Below are positions 1 through 5,835 of a stretch of DNA of 7,714 nt, in pieces. The DNA is from Hellea sp. GTDB lineage: Bacteria; Pseudomonadota; Alphaproteobacteria; Caulobacterales; Maricaulaceae. The notes beneath the pieces were generated by a model. That model searched no databases. It worked only from the letters and a program-made list of their open reading frames with translations, and was not told the DNA's origin. The position numbers and the translations under genes are program-made. The first letter of the stretch is position 1; each line of letters opens with the position of its first letter. Location: NCBI GenBank assembly GCA_020628635.1, contig JAHDEU010000089.1, forward strand, positions 1-7,714, in the 5' to 3' direction.

Positions 1-104
1 TCGCTCATCCCCGCGAAGGCGGGGATCCAGCTTACGGTCAGTGACCCAGTTCAAACACTGCGCAGGCTCGCAACCTGGATCCCCGCCTGCGCGGGGATGA
101 GCGA
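1..104. repeat. Inverted pair of REP-like palindromes
   Basis: Positions 1-30 and 75-104 are reverse complements with 29 of 30 bases matching; the one difference is at position 16. Each arm is itself a hairpin: ATCCCCGC at 7-14 pairs with GCGGGGAT at 19-26, and 79-86 pairs with 91-98, each with a 4-base loop. The 44 bases between the arms are not repetitive. This is the layout of a REP doublet. Similar GGATCCCCGC-type palindromes are common between genes in many Alphaproteobacteria. It lies just beyond the stop of the gene at 145-597 and could block transcription or protect the mRNA 3' end, which is inference. A partial third copy lies at 7703-7714. Confidence 0.85.
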
Positions 105-144
105 CGGTGGGATGGGAGAGCTATGTCGGCCTTCGGCTTGGCGC

Positions 145-597
145 CTACTCCACAGGCTCCAGCTCGATCTCAACCTCATCTGTCCCGTCCATCTCGATCA
201 CGATGCGGGTCTTGCTCTCTCCGTCCTCCACCACCGTTTCGCGCTCGACGGTCAAATTTTTGCCGAGCCCGCTTATCGACAGACGGTCCTCGCTGTCGCG
301 GCTCTTTTCGCGCGCGATGGTCATCAGTTCTTCGCCGTCGAATTGCAGCGTCACGCCCTCGCCGTCTTTCTTCACCTCCACGTTGGAGGCAAAGGCCGCG
401 ACCATGTCGGCAAGCTCGGAAATGGCATCTGATTCCTGTATCGCCTGCTCCAGCTCGCGCGCGGCCTCTTTCAGCTCCTCTCCGTCCCAGGAGAAGGTCT
501 TGCTTTCCGGCTCGGCCTTCGCTTCCGGTTCGTCGGGATGGGCGAAGGCGGGCATGGCGAAACAGAGCGCGACAAGCGGGGCGGCGAGATATTTCAT
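145..597 (-). CDS. Secreted acidic hypothetical protein
   Basis: This encodes 150 residues starting at the ATG at 597. An open frame runs on to 651, but 597 is preferred because a GGAG lies 7 bases upstream and because residues 1-19 then form a clean Sec signal peptide: MKY, a hydrophobic core and an AFA cleavage site before HPDEP. The mature protein is small and strongly acidic. Residues about 37-70 should be helical and amphipathic; residues about 80-150 look like alternating beta strands. WDGEEL (37-42) and FDGEEL (86-91) form a short internal repeat. There is no cysteine in the mature part. I recognise no family, and a periplasmic location is inferred from the signal peptide only. It is divergent from the gene at 677 across 79 bases that would hold both promoters; no clear promoter motif is seen there. 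Confidence 0.75.
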   Translation of the reverse strand: MKYLAAPLVALCFAMPAFAHPDEPEAKAEPESKTFSWDGEELKEAARELEQAIQESDAISELADMVAAFASNVEVKKDGEGVTLQFDGEELMTIAREKSRDSEDRLSISGLGKNLTVERETVVEDGESKTRIVIEMDGTDEVEIELEPVE

Positions 598-676
598 GGG
601 GACAGCTCCAGACAAGTTGCGAAACTCTAACGCCGAGACCGCTATTCCCATTGTAAATTCGTGGTAACGTGCAGCT

Positions 677-1234
677 GTGCTCAGAGACCGTTTCTTCTAT
701 CCGCTGGCCGTGCTCGTCTTTGCCGGGATCATCGCGCTGGCGCTGTCGCGGGGCGGGCAGACGGGCGCGGGCGAGGTGGACCGCTGGGAGTTGGCGGGCG
801 AAGACCTGAACGCGCTGCAGGTCAGCCCCGGCACGGAAATGGACTACCTGCCCGATGAGGGCGGCTATGTGGTGCTGTCCGCCTTCACCGCCTTCGGCCA
901 GGGTCCCGGCTCGATCGGCATTTTCGCCAGTCTCGGCCCGGCGCAGGAGCGCAGTTTTGCGGGCGAGACTGTCGAGATCACGCTAAGGGCGCGCGCGGCG
1001 CGGTCCGATCCGCTGGACGTGTTCGAGAGCGCCTATTTCCCACTGGAAGGCGCGGCGAGTGCGTGGCAGCGTTTCACCCTCACCCCCGACTGGCAGGACT
1101 TCACCTACCGCTTCACCCCGCCCGTCGTGGCGGCCGAGCCCAATGCCGACCTGGTCTCGATCTGGCCGGGCAAGGAGGGCGAGCGCAAGGGCATGGAGCT
1201 GGCCAGCGTGTCGGTCGCCAAGGTCTCGCCCTAG
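677..1234 (+). CDS. Membrane-anchored hypothetical protein, possible beta-sandwich domain
   Basis: This encodes 185 residues from a GTG start. An in-frame TAA at 665 rules out any earlier start, and the next start codons would remove the hydrophobic N-terminus. No good ribosome binding site is visible, so the start is only moderately secure. Residues about 7-24 (FFYPLAVLVFAGIIALALS region) form a single transmembrane segment or signal anchor, leaving roughly 160 residues probably in the periplasm. The rest is rich in beta strands. The segment 100-180, with WQRFTLTPDWQDFTYRF followed by DLVSIWPG and a final strand, resembles galactose-binding-like jelly-roll or carbohydrate-binding modules. 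That is an impression of pattern, not an identified family. The gene converges on the carbonic anhydrase gene, with a hairpin between the two stops. Confidence 0.7.
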   Translation: MLRDRFFYPLAVLVFAGIIALALSRGGQTGAGEVDRWELAGEDLNALQVSPGTEMDYLPDEGGYVVLSAFTAFGQGPGSIGIFASLGPAQERSFAGETVEITLRARAARSDPLDVFESAYFPLEGAASAWQRFTLTPDWQDFTYRFTPPVVAAEPNADLVSIWPGKEGERKGMELASVSVAKVSP

Positions 1235-1240
1235 CCCGGC

Positions 1241-1269
1241 AAAAAGCCCGCCGGGGTGACCGGCGGGCT
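1241..1269 (-). terminator. Intrinsic terminator of the carbonic anhydrase gene
   Basis: A perfect 10-bp stem (1245-1254 with 1260-1269) encloses a 5-base loop. Five A residues at 1241-1245 become a T run right after the stem when read on the minus strand, the canonical form for the gene ending at 1295. On the plus strand no T run follows, so the hairpin would stop the gene ending at 1234 less well, though it may act in both directions. Confidence 0.85.
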
Positions 1270-1294
1270 CTGCATTCGGACGTCGCGGTCGACC

Positions 1295-2179
1295 CTAGTC
1301 GATGGGCGAGACGAGACGCGGATCGCGGACCAGCGTGCGCACGCCGTGGGCCTCGTCCTCGTTGAACACATTGTCCTCGGCCCAGGCGTCGAGCGAGGCG
1401 ATGTCGATCTTGGCGCATTGCGGGCGCACCGACCACGTCACGTTGAGCGGCGAGCACTTGTTGTCCGTATAGCTCGGACCCGTGGTGGAGCCGCGGAATA
1501 CGACCGGCGTGCCGGTATTGGTCGGAATCTGGCCGGGCTGGTGCAGGGCGACTTTCGTGCCGTCTCCGGCCACATAGTCCATGGTCGTCATGTCGAGCGC
1601 ATTGCGGTCGTTGACGACCAGGAAGACCTGCGTTTCCACGCGCAGGCGCGGGCTCTCGCAGGTGTCAGAGAGGCAGGAGCCGAGCCCCTCGCCGGGTGTC
1701 ACGTCGCAGGTCGTGTGGACCCAGTGGACCTCGATCGTGTCGCCGACCTCGACGCCCTCCACATGCTCCGTGTCATAGGACGCGCGCTCGGCCGCGCTCA
1801 GATCGTTGGTGCCGTTGCAGCGATAGCCGCCATCCGGCGCCGGACCCGCATACATGGAAAAGCCGGGGCCCTTGTGCTCGGCCTGGGCATGGAAGTGGAT
1901 GTTGCACAGGTTCATGCCGGACGCGTCACCCGCCAGCGGCGAGTTGTCCGTGTTCAGACCACCCTTGAAGCTGATGTCGCGCGGCGTTTGCGCACCCATG
2001 GTGGTGCAGGCCTCCGGGTCTTCCATGAAGTCCGGCTCGACGCCGGCGGTGAAGATCGGCGCGGAGCCTTCGGGACGGTCCACCACTTCGGCGGCGTCGA
2101 CGACGTCGATATCGGGATCATCGCCCGCACAGGCCGAAAGGGCGAGGGCGGCAGCGGACAGGACGAGCAGGGAACGCAT
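1295..2179 (-). CDS. Delta-class carbonic anhydrase, lipoprotein
   Basis: It reversibly hydrates CO2 to bicarbonate, here probably in the periplasm. The product is 294 residues. The ATG at 2179 is chosen because a GGAG lies 7 bases upstream and the protein then starts with a lipoprotein signal whose lipobox LSAC places the acylated cysteine at 17; a longer frame to 2254 would bury this signal. Family hallmarks are NLCNIHFHAQAEHK (90-103) and EVHWVHTTC (150-158). H95, H97 and one of H152/H155 are candidate zinc ligands. STTGPSYTDN and the C-terminal VTWSVRP, NVF and HGVR blocks also fit bacterial delta-class enzymes. The mature protein has eight cysteines besides C17 (58, 92, 121, 158, 169, 174, 242, 255), which suggests disulfides. 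An EcfG-type promoter lies just upstream and a T-run terminator follows. The class is assigned from remembered motifs without a search. Confidence 0.82.
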   Translation of the reverse strand: MRSLLVLSAAALALSACAGDDPDIDVVDAAEVVDRPEGSAPIFTAGVEPDFMEDPEACTTMGAQTPRDISFKGGLNTDNSPLAGDASGMNLCNIHFHAQAEHKGPGFSMYAGPAPDGGYRCNGTNDLSAAERASYDTEHVEGVEVGDTIEVHWVHTTCDVTPGEGLGSCLSDTCESPRLRVETQVFLVVNDRNALDMTTMDYVAGDGTKVALHQPGQIPTNTGTPVVFRGSTTGPSYTDNKCSPLNVTWSVRPQCAKIDIASLDAWAEDNVFNEDEAHGVRTLVRDPRLVSPID

Positions 2180-2225
2180 GGCGTGTCTCCGGTAGGTTTT
2201 GGAAATCGGTTTCAAGTCAGGCGTT

Positions 2226-2250
2226 AACGTATGTCCCCGGAGTGCGTTCC
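2226..2250 (-). promoter_or_regulatory. EcfG-type (general stress) promoter for carbonic anhydrase
   Basis: Read on the minus strand, GGAAC (2250-2246) is followed by exactly 16 bases and then CGTT (2229-2226). This matches the alphaproteobacterial EcfG/SigT consensus GGAAC-N16/17-CGTT in full. The CGTT ends 46 bases before the ATG at 2179, giving a leader of about 40 bases. The site lies in the 99-base gap after ispG, so the carbonic anhydrase gene need not depend on read-through. Sigma factor use is inferred from the motif. Confidence 0.72.
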
Positions 2251-2278
2251 TCAATACCGAATTTATCGTGCTTGAAAC

Positions 2279-3415
2279 TTACTCCGCGGCCAGCCGGGCA
2301 TTGCGCAGGGCTTCGGCGCGCGCCTCGACGGAGCGCACGATGTCCTCGATCATGTCGTTGTTGTCGGTCTTTCCGGTCTTCACACCCGCATGATACATCA
2401 TGCCGTAGCCGGCCGAGCCGCCCGTGAATCCGATATCGGTGAACATCGCCTCGCCCGGCCCGTTCACGACGCAGCCGATGATGGACAGGCTGATCGGCTC
2501 GCTGATGTGCGACAGCCGGTCTTCCAGCGTGCGCACGGTCTCGATGACGTTGAAGCCCTGGCGCGCGCAGGACGGGCAGGAGATGATGTTCACGCCGCGG
2601 GTGCGCAGCCCCAGTGATTTGAGCATGTCGAATCCGACGCGGACCTCCTCTTCCGGCTCGTCCGACAGGCTGACCCGGATCGTGTCGCCGATCCCGGCCC
2701 ACAGCAGGGCGCCCATGCCGATGGAGCTCTTGACCGTGCCGATGCGCGTGCCGCCTGCCTCCGTGATGCCCAGATGCAGCGGCGCGTCGGTCGCGTCGGC
2801 CAGCTGGTGATAGGCCGCGACCGTGAGGAACAGGTCGGATGCCTTCACGGAAATCTTGTATTCATGGAAGCCCTCATCGTCGAGCATGCGCGCATGCATC
2901 AGCGCGCTCTCCACCATGGCGTCGGGGCACGGCTCGCCGTATTTTTCCAGCAGTTCGCGCTCTAGGCTTCCGCCATTCACCCCGATGCGGATGGAGCAGC
3001 CATTGGCTCTTGCTGCCGCGACGACCTCCCTCACCCGCGCCTGCCCGCCAATATTGCCGGGATTGATGCGCAGGCAGGCCGCGCCGTTGTCGGCCGCCTC
3101 GATCCCGCGCTTGTAGTGGAAATGGATGTCGGCAACCAACGGCACATCGACCTGATCGACAATGGCGCGCATGGCCGCGGAGCTTTCCGGGTCCGGGACG
3201 GACACGCGCACGATGTCCGCGCCCACCGCCTCCAGCCGCTTGATCTGGCCCACCGTCGCCTCGACGTCGTGGGTGACCGTGTTGGTCATGGACTGCACCG
3301 CGATCGGCGCATCCCCGCCGACCTCCACGGAGCCGACACGGATCTTGCGCGACGGCCGGCGCTCGATCGTGCGCCACGGGCGGACGGCATGCAGCGAGGT
3401 GGGGTTGGAGCTCAT
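2279..3415 (-). CDS. ispG: IspG, HMBPP synthase of the MEP isoprenoid pathway
   Basis: It converts methylerythritol cyclodiphosphate to HMBPP, the penultimate step of the MEP pathway, using a [4Fe-4S] cluster and an external reductant in the cytoplasm. The 378 residues match the usual bacterial length. The N-terminal part is a TIM barrel: VGGDAPIAVQSMTNT (32-46), ADIHFHYKRG (95-104) and LRINPGNIGG (115-124) are typical. The C-terminal cluster domain shows SCPSCARQGF with C280 and C283, and GCVVNGPGE with C315 and E322, the expected cluster ligands. It starts at the ATG at 3415; no clear Shine-Dalgarno sequence precedes it. It lies 131 bases downstream of the RodZ-like gene on the same strand, the same order as rodZ-ispG in E. 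coli, so co-transcription is likely. The gap shows no strong terminator. Confidence 0.97.
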   Translation of the reverse strand: MSSNPTSLHAVRPWRTIERRPSRKIRVGSVEVGGDAPIAVQSMTNTVTHDVEATVGQIKRLEAVGADIVRVSVPDPESSAAMRAIVDQVDVPLVADIHFHYKRGIEAADNGAACLRINPGNIGGQARVREVVAAARANGCSIRIGVNGGSLERELLEKYGEPCPDAMVESALMHARMLDDEGFHEYKISVKASDLFLTVAAYHQLADATDAPLHLGITEAGGTRIGTVKSSIGMGALLWAGIGDTIRVSLSDEPEEEVRVGFDMLKSLGLRTRGVNIISCPSCARQGFNVIETVRTLEDRLSHISEPISLSIIGCVVNGPGEAMFTDIGFTGGSAGYGMMYHAGVKTGKTDNNDMIEDIVRSVEARAEALRNARLAAE

Positions 3416-3546
3416 GGGCGCGCTCTAGCGCAAGCGCGTCACCGAATGAAGACGAAGATGCGGCCGGGTATAGGGGGGATGCGTGTGACGGGAAGCGGTA
3501 GTTCGATCCCACGGTTCGTGACCTGACCCTTCCGACACCCTGGCGA

Positions 3547-4278
3547 TCAGTCCACCCCGCCCAGCGCGAAACCCGTCACCGGTTCGCCCGGCTTGCCCAG
3601 CGGCCCGAGCGAGCGTTCGCCGATGCGCAACTCCACCGCGCCGCCGTCGCGCACTGTGACGGACAGGTCCTGCCCGCGCGCGGCCTCGAACCGTTCCCCG
3701 GTGACGAACACCCGGTTGGCGACCAGCGTGCCGGAGCTGTTGCGGATGCTCATCCAGGACGGCGCGGTCGCGACCAGGCTGACGACCGAGTCGGATACGG
3801 GCTCGGACGCGACCGTTTCTCCGGGCTGCAGGGCCGGCGCGCCGGGCGAACCCGGGGCGGCGACCGTATCGAGCTGCACGCCGTACCATGTGCCGAGCAT
3901 GACCACGGCCGCGATGACGCCCAGCGCCGGGACGGAACCCTTGGGCAGGCGCAAGCGGCGGGTCGGGACGAAATGCGGCACGCCGCGGCGGTCGAGCTGG
4001 CGCGGCGCGCTGATGTCGGATTTGAAGTCGGCCACGACCGCGTCCGGCTCCAGTTCCAGCACGCGGGCATAGGCGCGCACATAGCCCAGCGCATAGCCCA
4101 GCGTCGGCAGGGCGGACAGGTCGCCCTCCTCGATGGCCTTGATGTGCTCCGCCCGCACGCCTGACGCGAAGCTCGCCGCGTGCAGGTCCATGCCGAGCGC
4201 GCGGCGCCGGGCGCGAAGGGCGAGGCCCGTTGGCTGTTCGGTCAGCCGGATGGAGATGTCGGACGGATCGGAGTGCAT
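3547..4278 (-). CDS. rodZ: RodZ-like transmembrane helix-turn-helix protein
   Basis: RodZ links MreB filaments to the cell-wall elongation machinery through a cytoplasmic HTH domain. The product is 243 residues, shorter than the E. coli protein of about 337. Residues about 17-85 form an Xre-type HTH: LRARRRALGMDL, GVRAEHIKAIEEGDL, LPTLGYALGYVRAYARVLEL. A basic juxtamembrane stretch (104-113) precedes one transmembrane helix at about 116-135. A Pro/Gly/Ala linker (140-160) leads to a beta-rich periplasmic domain (164-225) like DUF4115, with the typical SWMSIRNSSG and LVANRVFVTGERF. The domain order and the ispG neighbour both support RodZ. The ATG at 4278 has only a weak ribosome binding site. 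The linker and C-terminal domain are on the short side, so MreB-related function is an inference from family. Confidence 0.85.
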   Translation of the reverse strand: MHSDPSDISIRLTEQPTGLALRARRRALGMDLHAASFASGVRAEHIKAIEEGDLSALPTLGYALGYVRAYARVLELEPDAVVADFKSDISAPRQLDRRGVPHFVPTRRLRLPKGSVPALGVIAAVVMLGTWYGVQLDTVAAPGSPGAPALQPGETVASEPVSDSVVSLVATAPSWMSIRNSSGTLVANRVFVTGERFEAARGQDLSVTVRDGGAVELRIGERSLGPLGKPGEPVTGFALGGVD

Positions 4279-4289
4279 GATCTCGTAAA

Positions 4290-4320
4290 GGTTAACGCGG
4301 GAGAGCTAATGCCCGGTTAA
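4290..4320. promoter_or_regulatory. Possible CtrA half-sites between rodZ and dsbB
   Basis: The 135-base divergent gap (4279-4413) should hold promoters for both genes. It contains two copies of GGTTAA, at 4290-4295 and 4315-4320, which read TTAACC on the minus strand, 25 bases apart. TTAACC is the core of CtrA half-sites in Caulobacter-like bacteria, but the full TTAA-N7-TTAA site is absent. I see no confident -35/-10 pair. Treat this as a suggestion only. Confidence 0.2.
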
Positions 4321-4413
4321 GGATTGAGGCGCGGCAGGCAAGCGCTGTCGCGTGACCGAACTGCAATTTTGCCACGCTTTCATGCGAACCGTCCCGGCCC
4401 TATATGGAGAGCC

Positions 4414-4953
4414 ATGGTGTCCACGACGAGAAGCTACGGCACAACGCCGCTGTTCAAGCGCCCGGACGCGCGCGCCGCGCTGTTCGGCTTCGTGGTCTCG
4501 GCCGCCCTGCTGGGCGGGGCTTGGTTCTTCCAATACGTGCTCGGCTATGCGCCCTGCATCATGTGCTACTGGCAGCGCCACGCGCACAAGGTCGTGCTGG
4601 CGGTTGCCGCCGCGACCATCGCGGCGCATGCGGTTGGCGGATTGCCGCGCTGGCTGGGGCCGGTGTTGCTGGTGAGCGCCTTCACTGGCTCCTTCGTGCT
4701 GGGCGCGTTCCATGTCGGGGTGGAGTTCGGGCTCTGGGACGGCCCGGCGGCCTGCGCGGCGACTGTCGGCGACCTGCCCACCATCGATCCCAACGACCCG
4801 CTCGCCATTCTGGACGGCGAGTTCGCGGGGCCAAGCTGCTCGGACGTGGCATGGCGCTTTCTCGGCATATCCATGGCCGGGTGGAACGCGCTGATCAGCC
4901 TGTTCGGCGCGCTGGGGACCTATCGGTTGGCAACTCACGGAGTGAAACCATGA
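4414..4953 (+). CDS. dsbB: DsbB-family disulfide bond formation protein
   Basis: DsbB re-oxidises the periplasmic thiol oxidase DsbA and passes electrons to ubiquinone in the inner membrane. The product is 179 residues from the ATG at 4414; GGAG lies 4 bases before it, and a longer frame to 4324 lacks support. Four transmembrane helices fit residues about 20-41, 58-75, 82-102 and 148-168. The first redox pair is PCIMCYWQR (C48, C51) after helix 1. The second is C114 (AACAA) and C142 (PSC) in the long periplasmic loop. WRFLGISMAGWN near helix 4 is typical of alphaproteobacterial DsbB. No dsbA is in the window. The stop codon overlaps the start of the next gene as ATGA, so the two are translationally coupled. 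Confidence 0.93.
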   Translation: MVSTTRSYGTTPLFKRPDARAALFGFVVSAALLGGAWFFQYVLGYAPCIMCYWQRHAHKVVLAVAAATIAAHAVGGLPRWLGPVLLVSAFTGSFVLGAFHVGVEFGLWDGPAACAATVGDLPTIDPNDPLAILDGEFAGPSCSDVAWRFLGISMAGWNALISLFGALGTYRLATHGVKP

Positions 4954-5519
4954 AACCTCGCGGCAAGGCCAGGCCGGCCCCCTCCAACCGGGCGCACACA
5001 CCGCGCCGCATCGCCGAGATGCTGCGCGTGGACCATGCGGGCGAATACGGGGCGGTCGCCATCTATCGCGGCCAGCAGGCCGTGTTCGGGCAGAGCGCCA
5101 TGACCGCGCCCATGGCCGAGCAGCTATCGGAAATGGAAGCGGAAGAGCAGAAACATCTGGACGCATTCGACGCCATGCTGGTGGAGCGCGGCGTGCGCCC
5201 GACGGCCATGGCGCCGCTGTGGAACGCGGCCGGCTACGGGCTGGGCGTGGTCACCGCGCTGATGGGGCGCAAGGCCGCCCATGCCTGCACCGAAGCCGTG
5301 GAAACCGTGATCGAGCAGCACTATGCGGAGCAGGCGGACGCGGTGGAGCACGAGGAGCCGCAGCTGGCCGCCACTTTCCGCGAGTTCCGCGAGGACGAGC
5401 TGCACCACAAGGACGTCGCCGTGGAGGGCGGCGCGCGCGAAGCCCCCGGCTACCGCCTGCTGTCGCGCATCATCCGCACGGGCTGCCATGCCGCGATCCG
5501 GGTGACGGAAAAAGTCTGA
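4950..5519 (+). CDS. coq7: COQ7-type demethoxyubiquinone hydroxylase
   Basis: It hydroxylates the ring of demethoxyubiquinone in the second-last step of ubiquinone synthesis, using a diiron centre at the inner face of the membrane. The product is 189 residues, close to the short mature COQ7 of eukaryotes and Alphaproteobacteria. Ferritin-like four-helix motifs supply the ligands: VDHAGEYGA (E32), EEQKH (E66, H69), ACTEAVETVIEQHY (E118) and EDELHH (E150, H153). The ATG at 4950 overlaps the dsbB stop by 4 bases, with GGAG about 8 bases upstream inside dsbB. The open frame extends far upstream within dsbB, but that part is a shadow. A basic N-terminus precedes the first helix. Pairing with dsbB is sensible, since DsbB consumes the quinone made here. 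All expected ligands are present. Confidence 0.95.
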   Translation: MKPRGKARPAPSNRAHTPRRIAEMLRVDHAGEYGAVAIYRGQQAVFGQSAMTAPMAEQLSEMEAEEQKHLDAFDAMLVERGVRPTAMAPLWNAAGYGLGVVTALMGRKAAHACTEAVETVIEQHYAEQADAVEHEEPQLAATFREFREDELHHKDVAVEGGAREAPGYRLLSRIIRTGCHAAIRVTEKV

Positions 5520-5528
5520 GCCGAAACG

Positions 5529-5560
5529 AAAAACGGCAGCCCAGCGCGTGGACTGCCGTT
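5529..5560 (-). terminator. Intrinsic terminator of the entericidin gene
   Basis: Positions 5532-5543 pair with 5549-5560 with one C/A mismatch, enclosing the loop GCGCG. The A run at 5529-5533 becomes a T run after the stem on the minus strand, so the terminator faces the gene ending at 5583. It lies 13 bases after the coq7 stop; read from coq7 the hairpin has no T run but may still limit read-through between the convergent genes. Confidence 0.8.
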
Positions 5561-5582
5561 GGAATTCGGTGAGGCCGGAAGA

Positions 5583-5747
5583 CTAGATTTTCCGGTTCAC
5601 CTCGTTGGCGGTTTCCTCGATCTCTTCGCCGACGGATTCGATGTCCTGTCCGGCACCGGCGACCGTATTGCACGCGCCGAGCGAGAGCGTCGCGGCCAGC
5701 ATCAGGCCGGCGAGAGTGAGGGCGGATTTGTCTGAGTTGCGGGTCAT
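5583..5747 (-). CDS. Entericidin EcnA/EcnB-family small lipoprotein
   Basis: The product is 54 residues. Entericidins are tiny membrane lipoproteins; in enterobacteria EcnB promotes lysis in stationary phase and EcnA antagonises it. The role in Alphaproteobacteria is poorly known, though such genes are often stress-induced. Residues 1-26 form a lipoprotein signal with lipobox LGAC (acylated C26). The mature part, CNTVAGAGQDIESVGEEIEE, is the family hallmark and an acidic amphipathic helix. The ATG at 5747 is chosen because AAGGA lies 9 bases upstream; a frame from a TTG at 5765 adds MKGPCT and lacks support. There is only one entericidin gene here, so a toxin-antidote pair is not evident. An EcfG-type promoter (5807-5831) and a GC-rich leader hairpin precede it, and a terminator follows. 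Confidence 0.9.
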   Translation of the reverse strand: MTRNSDKSALTLAGLMLAATLSLGACNTVAGAGQDIESVGEEIEETANEVNRKI

Positions 5748-5771
5748 GGTGCATGGTCCTTTCAATCACCT

Positions 5772-5795
5772 GCGGCCCGGATCGGGATGGGCCGC
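5772..5795 (-). repeat. GC-rich hairpin in the entericidin leader
   Basis: GCGGCCC at 5772-5778 pairs with GGGCCGC at 5789-5795 around a 10-base loop. It lies between the predicted EcfG promoter and the ribosome binding site, so it should be inside the 5' untranslated mRNA. No T run follows on the minus strand, so it is not a standard terminator. It might stabilise the mRNA, tune translation, or be a weak end signal for the glycosyltransferase gene; these roles are inference. Confidence 0.5.
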
Positions 5796-5806
5796 GTGAA
5801 TCTTGA

Positions 5807-5831
5807 AACGCTGATCCAGATGCTTCGTTCC
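5807..5831 (-). promoter_or_regulatory. EcfG-type (general stress) promoter for entericidin
   Basis: Read on the minus strand, GGAAC (5831-5827), 16 bases, then CGTT (5810-5807) match the EcfG/SigT consensus in full. The -35 element begins four bases after the stop codon of the glycosyltransferase gene. The CGTT ends 59 bases before the entericidin ATG, giving a leader of about 50 bases with the hairpin at 5772-5795. Entericidin-like lipoproteins are plausible members of alphaproteobacterial stress regulons, which supports the call. Confidence 0.78.
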
Positions 5832-5835
5832 GGCC

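Noticed and set aside
1..104. Possible CRISPR repeats, since the arms resemble type I-E repeat hairpins
   Set aside because: Only two copies, in opposite orientation, with one 44-base gap and no cas genes. CRISPR repeats are direct and evenly spaced.
598..676. GGAAT-N11-CGTT upstream of the secreted protein as a third EcfG site
   Set aside because: The -35 has a mismatch and the spacer is 5 bases too short.
2209..2278. Inverted GTTTCAAG / CTTGAAAC copies and a possible heat-shock (RpoH) -35 before carbonic anhydrase
   Set aside because: No matching -10 at the right spacing, and the 8-base arms 54 bases apart are weak. The EcfG motif explains the region better.
3490..3530. GTTCGATCC, which resembles a tRNA T-loop
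   Set aside because: The flanking bases do not form the 5-bp T stem and no other tRNA arms or acceptor stem are present.
4404..4949. Long N-terminal extension of the coq7 frame through dsbB
   Set aside because: Its translation has no DsbB or COQ7 features, while the overlapping dsbB frame is a clear DsbB; coq7 starts at the ATG at 4950.
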